Shown here: positions 23,842 through 31,374 of the stretch, one piece after another
How positions within the stretch are numbered: the stretch's first letter is position 1
Layout of the letters: the number at the start of each line of letters is the position of its first letter
Program-made: the position numbers and the translations under genes
Source: Streptomyces zhihengii
GTDB taxonomy: Bacteria; Actinomycetota; Actinomycetes; Streptomycetales; Streptomycetaceae
DNA: 64,000 nucleotides
Assembly (NCBI RefSeq): GCF_016919245.1
Contig: NZ_JAFEJA010000001.1
Location: 2,700,001-2,764,000, forward strand
Reading direction: 5' to 3'
The notes under the pieces: generated by a model
What the model was told of the DNA's origin: nothing
Seen by the model: the letters and a program-made list of their open reading frames with translations, nothing else
Databases searched by the model: none

Positions 23842-26800
23842 AGGGGTTCGACACCTCTCTTCCCTTGCGGTACCAGGTGACCCGGCTCCAGGCACCCGAG
23901 GACTGGCTCAGCCGGTACATCTCCCAGCGGGTGGCGCCCTGCATCTCGGGGGCCGGCTTCAGGTCCTTGCCCAGCTTGGCATAGGCGACGGGGTCGTCGA
24001 TGCCGTCGAGGTTGACGTGGATCCTGGTCTTGCCGTCCTTGAGGAACTTGTTGACGTGCTCGTACCACCAGGAGTCGTCGTCCCACTCCTTGTACGTGGT
24101 GGCGCCGCGCTCCATGGCGAAGATGTCGAGTGCCATGTCGTCGCCGTCGACCGTCTGCTTGCCGAGGGCGATGTCGTCGCAGTTGTGGACGAGGACGGGC
24201 GTCGTGCCGGCCGACACGTAGTAGGCGTGCACACCGGCGACGGTCAGGTCGTGGGTGCGCTGGCGCCGGTCGAAGAAGTCCTTGCCGGTGACCTCGACGC
24301 GCTCGCCCCGCGGGGTGAGCAGCTCCATGCCCGGGCGCAGGTCCCCGGCCTCGACGAACGCCCGCTCGGAAGCGACCCAGAACGGGTGGGTCACCGTGGA
24401 GGTGAGCGCGGCGGGGCCGGCGGGGGTGGCGACGGACAGGTCGACGAAGTGCTTGTCGTCCTCCGTGACGATGGTCCGCACGACCTCGCGGGCCGAGTTC
24501 TCGCCCGTGCTCGGGTCCGTGACGGTGACCTTGTCCCCGAGTGCGACGTCCGCGATGGGTCTGCTCGACCCGTCGGCCATCAGGACCTGGGCGGCGGGCA
24601 GGAAGGAGTGGTTCTCACACGAGTCCTTGTCCCGTTTCCTCTTCTTGTCCGCCTTCGCCTTCGCCTTCTTGGACTTCTCCAGGGCGTCCTTGGCGTTGTC
24701 GACCCGCTTCTGTGTCTTGCGCAGATTGCTGATCGAGTCGTAGAGATCGTCGAGCAGGGTGAGGGCCTTGTAGACCTTCTTGCCCTTGACCAGCACCTTC
24801 ACCGCCGACCCGAGGAGCAGCGAGGCGACCTCCGCGGCGGCCTTGAGGCAGGTGCCGACCCCCGGGTTCGACGCGCAGTCCTGCAACGCCGTGACACCGA
24901 CGATGTCCTTGACCTCTTCGATGATCTTCTCGGTCACCTGGGAGACCTGGTACTCGGCGTAGGCGTGGTCGGCCTCGGCGGCCGCGACCTCCTTCTCCTC
25001 CTTGGACGGCTGCGGCTTCGGGTCGCCGAACTCCCAGCCGTTGGGGCCCATCCGGCAGGTGATGAGACCTTCCCAGCATTCCGCGGGAATGGCGCCGGTG
25101 GGGTCGGAGAACGTGACGGGCGAGTTGTTGGCGTACGCGTAGCCGTTCATCTGCTGGGCGTTGCCGAAGTCGATCAGCGGATCGACCGAGATGAACTTGC
25201 CCAGTCCGGCGTCGTACTCACGGGCACCGAGATTGGTGAGACCGGTGTCGGCGTCGGTCGTGCCGCCGACGAAGCCCTTGCGACCGGCCCACGACGCGGG
25301 CTCCGCCCCCCGCGCGTTGCCGTACGGGTCGAAGCGGCGCTGGGTCGTGCCTCCCGTCGCGGCGTGGACGCTCAGGTCGCCGGTGCCGTGGTGGTCCGAC
25401 GACAGGAACGTGACCATGTTGTCGTCGGTCCGCACCGCGACGTCCTGCCCGGCGTGCGCGTAGGTGCGCGTGGCCTGGACCTTGGCCGCGCCGGCCGGCA
25501 GGTGGAGCTCCATGCCCGGCAGGTACAGGGTGGTGCCGTCGCTGTCCTTGCGCTTCAGCCGGTCGCCGTCGGGGCCGTACAGGTACGTGGCCCGGGTGGC
25601 CTCGTCCGCGGGTGTGGTGACGTCGTCGGGCCGGTCGACCTGGGTGAGCTTGCCGCCCGCGTCCCAGGTCAGGGTCTCGGTGTTGCCTCCGATCGTGCGG
25701 GTGTCCATGTTGCCCGCGGCGTCGTAGCCGTAGGTGGCCTGGCTGTCGCCGGTCGGGGTGTCGGACACGACCTTGGTCACCGCGTGCGGTCCGGCCGGGC
25801 CCTCGCCGTAGGTGAAGGTCCGGGTGACGTCCTTGGTGGCGTCCAGACCGGTGTCGTGGGTGATGTCCTGGGTGCGGTTGCCCACCTCGTCGGTCCGGTA
25901 CGACTTCCAGTACGCGGCCGGTCCGCCGAGGGCCTGGCTGCCCGGTGCCGCCGAGCAGGCCGACGGCACGGTGCCGTCGACCGGGGCGGTGGTGCCGGCC
26001 GTGCCGGAACCGGTGGCCGCCGCCGTGCTCGCGCCGGGAGTCCACGCCTCGGACAGCCGCCGGTTCTGGTCGTACTGGAAGCACTGCACGTCGGGAGCCG
26101 CGGCGCCCGAGCCGATGTCCGACACGGACAGGACGTTTCCGGCCTTGTCGTAGCTGTAGCCGGTCTCCTTGACCGGTCCGGTCGTGGAGCCCGCGACGTC
26201 CACCACGGCGCGGGTGACACGCTTGGTGCCCCGCTCGTAGTCGAAGGTCTGCCAGACCTTCTTGCCGCCGGTGTTCAGTTCGAGCTGGAGCAGGTCGGTC
26301 GTCGGCGACCAGGTCGTCCCGGTGACGTAGGTGGACAGGCCCTCCATCGTCACGGGCCGCTGGAGCTCGTCGTAGCCGTAGCGGATCACCTCGGCGGCGA
26401 GTCCTCCGGCGGCGGGCAGACCCGCGGACTGGACGGTCCCGTCCCGGTTGTAGGTGTTGGTGAAGAGGTAGGTGCCGGCGAGCGCGCCCTCGGACGCGGG
26501 GACGATGTGGGCCGTCTTCATCGGACGGTACTGGTCGTCGAACTCCTGGACCGCGGTCCCGAAGTACTCGGTCGCGCCGGTGTACCGCAGCGAGGCGTAC
26601 TGCTTGCCGAGCGCCCCGGAGCGGTCGTAGCGGTTCTCGGTGAGCTTCTTGCCCGCCGACACCGGCCCGTCGTACGTGGCCGTGGCGCGTCCGACGGCGT
26701 CGTAGGCGGTGGTCACCTCGGTGCCCCGGCCCTCGTGCCGTACGGAGACCACCCGGTCGGCGTCGTCGTAGCCGGTGATCGTGGTGCCCGCGTCGGGGTC

Positions 26801-29800
26801 CACGGACTTCACCTTGCGTCCGCGCTGGTCGTACTCGAACGACCAGGCGTTCTGCTGGGCGTCGGTGACCGTCGCGAGCTGGCCCGACGGCGTGTAGGTG
26901 TACCGGGTCGACGTGTACGACGACGGGCCGGCCGACAGCGGGCTGCCGCTCTGGTACTGGCGCTGCTCGGTCACCTGCCCGTCCACGTCCGTCAGCGACG
27001 TGGACACGACGCCGCCCTGCGGCGGGACGCTGTGGGTGCGGTCGCCCTCGTGGACGGTGGTCGTGCGCCACTGCTCGACGCCGGCGACGGCGAACACGGC
27101 CGCGGTGGCCCGCCCCATGTCGTCGTACTCGTAGAGCTTCTGCGACTCGACCTCACCGTTGCGCACGACGAGGAGCTGGTCGGAAGCGGCACCCGCGGCG
27201 GCATAGGTGTCGTACGACGCCTTCAGCTTGCCCCGCGCGTCGTAGAAGGTGTCGGCCACCAGCCGGGTGCCGCCCGGTCCCATCGCCTGCTTCTGACGCG
27301 CCCTCAGCAGGCTGTCGTACAGCGTGTACTCGGTGGTGTAGGAGCCGCTCTCCTCGACGATCTCGGTCTTCACCGCGAGCGGCGCGTCCTTGCGGACGAG
27401 ATAGCTGTACTTGGTGTTCGGGGTCTGGTTGCTCGCCTTCTTGCGGTCCTGCAGCCAGACACCGGTGATGCGGCCGAGGCCGTCGAAGGTGAGGTCGGTG
27501 CGCTTGCCGTTGGGGTCCTGCTGGCCCTTGGACTGGCCCCAGGCCGGCTCGTAGTCCGTGACGCTCGCGTGACCGAGGACGTTGGTCGCCTTCGTCTGCG
27601 TGGTCAGGCCGTTGACCATGGTGTACGTGGTCGTCGTGCGGCCGGAGCCGGGGGTCGTGGCGGAGGTCGGACGCCCGTAGGAGTCGTAGACGTTCTTGAA
27701 GACCTCCTGGTACACCGGCGTGGTGCCGTCGTGCGACGCCAGCCGCTCCGACGACGTCTCCAGGCCGCGGACCGGGGCGGCGCCGTGGGCGAGGCTGTCG
27801 TAGAAGGTGCGGACGTCGGAGAGCACCTGCTTCCTGCGGTCCGGCGTCGTGCCGCAGGAGACCGCGACCTCCTCCACCCGCTTGACGCGGTCGAGGAAGT
27901 TCTGGTCACCGGCGGTGTTGTCGGCGTACGTGGTGCGGGTGCAGGTGTCGTCCTTCGCGGCGGCGTCCTTCTCCGCCTGCGTGGCGGTCGCCGGGACCAC
28001 TCGCCCGAAGTCGTCGACCTGGGTGACACGGCCGGTGCCGGTCGCCGTGTCGTACGACGTCTCCGAACGGGACTCGCGCCAGCCGCCCGCCTTGAGCGAG
28101 GTGAAGCCGCGCGTCACGGTCGGCTTGACGAGGGTGGAGCGCAGGGTGCCCCAGCTCTTGGTCTGGGTCGCCGCGTGATGCTTCCACGGCTTCCTGATGA
28201 CCTTGGTGGCGACGGCGCCCTCGTTGAAGACCTGTGCCTCCAGCTCGAAGCCGGTGAAGTCCTCGTCGTCCGTGTACACCGTGCCGGTGGAGTCCGTGAC
28301 CGTCGCCTCGACGGTCCCGCCGCCGGGCTTCTTGTCGCCGTGGCGGCCCTGGAGGTAGGTGTAGTCGACCCGGCTGCGCTGCTTGTCCTCGGCGCCGCTG
28401 GTGACGGTGACCTTGCCGTAGCCCTGCCACTCGCCCCAGGTCAGGAACTCCGCGGGGGTGATGCCGTCGGCCTTGGAGTGCCGCCAGCCGGCCGGACCCT
28501 TGTAGTCGTAGCGGGTCACCATCTTGTCGCCGCCGCCGGTGCGGTCGGTCTCGACGATCTCCGCGACGACGTACTTGTGGAACCAGTCGTCGATCGGGTC
28601 GATGTTGCCGGGCGCGGCCCACTTGACCGGGTAGCAGCGCTTCGTCGACTCACCGGGCTTCGGCAGGGCGGAGGCCGTGCAGTCCGCGGGCGCGAAGTTG
28701 ATGTCGAGCTGGGCGCCGGTCTCGCTCACCACGGTCACCAGACGGTGCCGGTGGAAGGGGGCGATGTTGTCGCCCACGGCGTCGACCCGGTTCTCCATCT
28801 GCTCGCCGAAGAGGTCGAGCGACGGGACCTTGGTGGTGCTGCCGACCCGGCCCTCGTGGTCGATCTTCGACAGCCACATGCTCTTCGAGTCGTCACCGTT
28901 GTCGAGGAAGGCGTGGGTGAACAGCCAGGCGTCGACGTCCTGGTACTCGGTGGCGCTCTTGCGCATCTGGGTGACGACGGCCTTGAGACGCTTGGTGGTG
29001 AAGAACGTCGGCGAGACCTGGTCCGATCCGCACTTGGTGGAGGCCTTGCACTCCCGGTCGACGGGGACGTCCGGCCAGTGGGAGGCGTTGGCGCCCGTGC
29101 GCTTGGACTCGGCGCAGTCGAAGGACGAGTCGGCGAGGCAGCGCTCGGTCACGTCGAAGACCACCCGCGCCGGGGCTTTGGCCGCGTACACCTGGGTGTC
29201 GCGCTGACCGTAGTCGATCCGCTTCAGGTGACCGCCGCGGTCGTAGGAGGTGCCGTTGACGTCCGTCTTGGCGTTCAGCGCGTAGTGGTTCACCTCCTTG
29301 GCGTAGTAGTGCGAGACGACGTTGTCGTGCGGGTCCTTGACGTAGTCCAGGTTCCAGCGCCAGGCCTGCTTGCAGTGGGCACTGGTGAACGTCGCGTTGT
29401 GGCAGGGCTCGCCCGAGTCGTCGCCGAAGACCGGCAGCGTCCAGGTGGACTGCGTCTCCTCGTTGCCGGACGCCCAGCCCGGGAGCCTGTTCAGCCCGAA
29501 CCAGTACTCCTTGCCGTCCGGGGTGATGATCCGCCAGTGCTCGCCGTTGTCGTCCCCGTTGACGGCTCCGGTCAGCTTCTCGACCTTCGAGCCGTCGGAG
29601 TTCGCCAGCTTCCAGGCACCCGTGGTGTCGTCCTTGATGATCTGGGACGCGTTGCCGTTCAGCACCACGGTGGCGTTGTCGAAGGCCCAGCACTGTTCGG
29701 CGGAGCCGTCGTGGCCGTCGTCGGCGCAGGGCTTGTAGCGGCGCTCCACGTAGCCCGACTCGTAGCTGAAGCCCTCACCGATCCAGGAACCCTGGTTGTT

Positions 29801-30751
29801 CGTCGTGGAGGTCTGGCCGTCGATCGACTGCGACTGGTACGAGAGCCCGACCGAGGGCGCGAGTCCACCGGCCACCGGCACCGTGCGCATCGGGTACGAC
29901 CAGGAGAAGCCACCCGTGGAGCGGGCGACGCTCCAGCTCGCGGACGGCGAGAGGGAGGTCGCCCCGAAGGTGCCCTGCGACGAGGAGGAGCCGGCGGCGA
30001 GCGCGACGAGCGAGGCCCCCCGGGCCGCCATCGCCGAGGTGCCGTCCGGGTCCGCCGGCGCGGCGGTGACCTCGGCGGAGGCCGTGTTGGCCACCGGGTC
30101 GTTCACGGTGGCCAGCGGGGTGCCGGTGCCGGGGCACGCCTTGCTGCCCGGTGCGGCGAACTCGGCGCAGGCGGGGAGCTGCACCAGGCGCAGCCGGGCG
30201 CCGTAGGAGCCGCCGTAGGCGTCCTCGAAGGCCGAATAGTCCACGGAGAGGCGGACCTTGGCCCCGTCCGCGGACTCGTCGGACCGCTGGATCCGGAGCA
30301 CGGCCCCCGCAGAAAGGTCCTTCGCGCGCGCCGGGGACAGCACGTCCACCCGGACCTGTGCGGGCCCGGCGGAGGCGGCCGTGCGGGCACTCTTCGCCCC
30401 GGACGCCTTCGCGGACGGCACGGCGGCGACCGTGACGGGCAGGCCGCCGACCTCGACGGGCTTCGGGGAGGCCGCCACGGCGACCTCCCGGCTGCCGCCC
30501 GCGGGCAGGACTGCCTTGTCCAGCCGGGTGACGACGGACTTCCGGGACGGATCGGACGGCCGCGGCGCCGCCTTCGCGTTCCGGCCCTCGACCGGGTCGG
30601 CCTCCTGGACCCCGGGCCGTCCCCGGCCGGGATCCGCCGCGGGTACCGCGTGGACCGTACTGCCGGTCAGGGCGACAGTCAGTCCGAGGGCGGTGGCTGC
30701 GAGCAACCGCCCTGGTATGTGCCGGTTCAGCAACCGGCCACGGAATGGCAT
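23834..30751 (-). CDS. Secreted RHS/YD-repeat polymorphic toxin 2 with Hint domain and distinct C-terminal tip
   Basis: This 2,305-residue paralogue of the protein at 7151-14065 has the same signal peptide (MPFRGRLLNRHIPGRLLAAT), ATG placement and GGAGA ribosome site. The N-terminal beta and SpvB-like regions (SWSVARSTGGFSWSYPMRTV) and the YD/RHS repeats run to the core end (TNLGAREYD to DPTG, about 1883). A charged helical linker and a Hint domain follow, about 2045-2191 (HSFLPAAQVLMADG, STVTHPFWV, ending VHNC). The Cys that normally precedes x-SF is replaced by Asn; a Cys occurs two residues earlier (CENHSF). The 114-residue tip (KTRIHVNLDGIDD, ATRWEMYRLSQ, REVSNPFE) differs from toxin 1 and resembles a polymorphic toxin family I recall only vaguely; its activity is unknown. 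Immunity gene 2 overlaps the stop. Confidence 0.92.
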   Translation of the reverse strand: MPFRGRLLNRHIPGRLLAATALGLTVALTGSTVHAVPAADPGRGRPGVQEADPVEGRNAKAAPRPSDPSRKSVVTRLDKAVLPAGGSREVAVAASPKPVEVGGLPVTVAAVPSAKASGAKSARTAASAGPAQVRVDVLSPARAKDLSAGAVLRIQRSDESADGAKVRLSVDYSAFEDAYGGSYGARLRLVQLPACAEFAAPGSKACPGTGTPLATVNDPVANTASAEVTAAPADPDGTSAMAARGASLVALAAGSSSSQGTFGATSLSPSASWSVARSTGGFSWSYPMRTVPVAGGLAPSVGLSYQSQSIDGQTSTTNNQGSWIGEGFSYESGYVERRYKPCADDGHDGSAEQCWAFDNATVVLNGNASQIIKDDTTGAWKLANSDGSKVEKLTGAVNGDDNGEHWRIITPDGKEYWFGLNRLPGWASGNEETQSTWTLPVFGDDSGEPCHNATFTSAHCKQAWRWNLDYVKDPHDNVVSHYYAKEVNHYALNAKTDVNGTSYDRGGHLKRIDYGQRDTQVYAAKAPARVVFDVTERCLADSSFDCAESKRTGANASHWPDVPVDRECKASTKCGSDQVSPTFFTTKRLKAVVTQMRKSATEYQDVDAWLFTHAFLDNGDDSKSMWLSKIDHEGRVGSTTKVPSLDLFGEQMENRVDAVGDNIAPFHRHRLVTVVSETGAQLDINFAPADCTASALPKPGESTKRCYPVKWAAPGNIDPIDDWFHKYVVAEIVETDRTGGGDKMVTRYDYKGPAGWRHSKADGITPAEFLTWGEWQGYGKVTVTSGAEDKQRSRVDYTYLQGRHGDKKPGGGTVEATVTDSTGTVYTDDEDFTGFELEAQVFNEGAVATKVIRKPWKHHAATQTKSWGTLRSTLVKPTVTRGFTSLKAGGWRESRSETSYDTATGTGRVTQVDDFGRVVPATATQAEKDAAAKDDTCTRTTYADNTAGDQNFLDRVKRVEEVAVSCGTTPDRRKQVLSDVRTFYDSLAHGAAPVRGLETSSERLASHDGTTPVYQEVFKNVYDSYGRPTSATTPGSGRTTTTYTMVNGLTTQTKATNVLGHASVTDYEPAWGQSKGQQDPNGKRTDLTFDGLGRITGVWLQDRKKASNQTPNTKYSYLVRKDAPLAVKTEIVEESGSYTTEYTLYDSLLRARQKQAMGPGGTRLVADTFYDARGKLKASYDTYAAAGAASDQLLVVRNGEVESQKLYEYDDMGRATAAVFAVAGVEQWRTTTVHEGDRTHSVPPQGGVVSTSLTDVDGQVTEQRQYQSGSPLSAGPSSYTSTRYTYTPSGQLATVTDAQQNAWSFEYDQRGRKVKSVDPDAGTTITGYDDADRVVSVRHEGRGTEVTTAYDAVGRATATYDGPVSAGKKLTENRYDRSGALGKQYASLRYTGATEYFGTAVQEFDDQYRPMKTAHIVPASEGALAGTYLFTNTYNRDGTVQSAGLPAAGGLAAEVIRYGYDELQRPVTMEGLSTYVTGTTWSPTTDLLQLELNTGGKKVWQTFDYERGTKRVTRAVVDVAGSTTGPVKETGYSYDKAGNVLSVSDIGSGAAAPDVQCFQYDQNRRLSEAWTPGASTAAATGSGTAGTTAPVDGTVPSACSAAPGSQALGGPAAYWKSYRTDEVGNRTQDITHDTGLDATKDVTRTFTYGEGPAGPHAVTKVVSDTPTGDSQATYGYDAAGNMDTRTIGGNTETLTWDAGGKLTQVDRPDDVTTPADEATRATYLYGPDGDRLKRKDSDGTTLYLPGMELHLPAGAAKVQATRTYAHAGQDVAVRTDDNMVTFLSSDHHGTGDLSVHAATGGTTQRRFDPYGNARGAEPASWAGRKGFVGGTTDADTGLTNLGAREYDAGLGKFISVDPLIDFGNAQQMNGYAYANNSPVTFSDPTGAIPAECWEGLITCRMGPNGWEFGDPKPQPSKEEKEVAAAEADHAYAEYQVSQVTEKIIEEVKDIVGVTALQDCASNPGVGTCLKAAAEVASLLLGSAVKVLVKGKKVYKALTLLDDLYDSISNLRKTQKRVDNAKDALEKSKKAKAKADKKRKRDKDSCENHSFLPAAQVLMADGSSRPIADVALGDKVTVTDPSTGENSAREVVRTIVTEDDKHFVDLSVATPAGPAALTSTVTHPFWVASERAFVEAGDLRPGMELLTPRGERVEVTGKDFFDRRQRTHDLTVAGVHAYYVSAGTTPVLVHNCDDIALGKQTVDGDDMALDIFAMERGATTYKEWDDDSWWYEHVNKFLKDGKTRIHVNLDGIDDPVAYAKLGKDLKPAPEMQGATRWEMYRLSQSSGAWSRVTWYRKGREVSNPFE

Positions 30752-30793
30752 CACGTGTCTCCGCACGTCGAAAGGGACTGAGTCGGTGGAATC

Positions 30794-30826
30794 GGCCGGG
30801 GCGGCGCGAGGGGCGCCGCCCCGGCC
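30794..30826 (-). terminator. Strong hairpin between the 67-codon ORF and RHS toxin 2
   Basis: A perfect 14-bp stem, GGCCGGGGCGGCGC (30794-30807) with GCGCCGCCCCGGCC (30813-30826), and a 5-nt loop, 43 nt before the RHS start. It has no T-tract. It could be a terminator or attenuator that limits toxin expression from the upstream promoter. Confidence 0.55.
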
Positions 30827-30832
30827 GGGGTC

Positions 30833-31039
30833 TCAGCGCGCCGGGATGCCCGGTCGCCCGGGTTCCGGCAGCGGGGCGGCACCGAGGTGCGAGCGCGCCC
30901 GGATCGTGTCGGCGACACGGATGAAGGGGTGCGGGGCGGACCCGTCCGGCGCGCCGAGGCGCGCGAGGACCACCGCTGTGCTCCCGGGCACCGCGCACCG
31001 CCGGCCGGGCATGTCGGAGCCCGTCCCCCTACGCGGCAT
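30833..31039 (-). CDS. Small ORF (68 codons) in the RHS toxin 2 leader; possible gene relic
   Basis: This short frame starts at the ATG at 31039 behind a G-rich tract and the first codons (MPRRG) that match the start of FG-GAP protein A (MPRAM) after a duplicated promoter and leader. The rest (GSDMPGRRCAVPGS, then RVADTIRARSHLGAAPL, ending PGRPGIPAR) resembles no protein I know, and no calcium loop or signal peptide is seen. It may be the remnant of a deleted FG-GAP gene whose promoter now serves RHS toxin 2, or a leader peptide controlling read-through of the hairpin at 30794-30826. Codon-position GC looks coding-like but it is short, so confidence in translation is low. Confidence 0.3.
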   Translation of the reverse strand: MPRRGTGSDMPGRRCAVPGSTAVVLARLGAPDGSAPHPFIRVADTIRARSHLGAAPLPEPGRPGIPAR

Positions 31040-31152
31040 GTTCCCCCACCCCGCATCTCCCCCGCGGCACACCGGCCGTGCGGGGGTCCCCAGTTGAGCC
31101 TCCGTCAGCACCCTCGATCCCACCCCCCGAGGGCCCACGGAAGCGGAACGGG

Positions 31153-31181
31153 ACTATTCCACGCGCCCCGACGGCGTTCAA
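31153..31181 (-). promoter_or_regulatory. Promoter of the RHS toxin 2 transcript
   Basis: On the minus strand, TTGAAC (31181-31176), 17 nt, AATAGT (31158-31153). The 21 nt at 31141-31161 are identical to 23144-23164 upstream of FG-GAP A. The spacing and downstream leader layout are conserved between the two. Confidence 0.6.
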
Positions 31182-31319
31182 GATCACAAGTCCGACATGG
31201 AGCCATCGGTCAGCATCACGTCTTCGTCACAGGGGGCACACGGCACGGTCATCGTTCTGCCACGTCCTGTGCACCGGACGGCCGCGGGGCCCGCGGCCGC
31301 GCGCCCCCGCACATGCCGA

Positions 31320-31351
31320 GGGCGCGGCGCTCGCCCCCGAGCACCGCGCCC
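31320..31351 (-). terminator. Terminator after glgP
   Basis: GGGCGCGG and GCTCG (31320-31333) pair with CGAGC and CCGCGCCC (31338-31351), with one C/A internal mismatch and a CCCC loop, 23 nt past the glgP stop. Confidence 0.7.
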
Positions 31352-31374
31352 GGCCGTGTGCGGCCGCGCCGCCG

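Larger units (their letters stand above)
31040..31374. other. Intergenic region between glgP and the RHS toxin 2 transcript
   Basis: This 335-bp gap holds no supported gene. From right to left: the glgP terminator (31320-31351), a 19-bp GC palindrome (31280-31298), a region homologous to the FG-GAP A promoter with a shared CACACGGCACGGTCAT-type block, the promoter at 31153-31181 and a leader hairpin (31059-31086). Confidence 0.6.
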
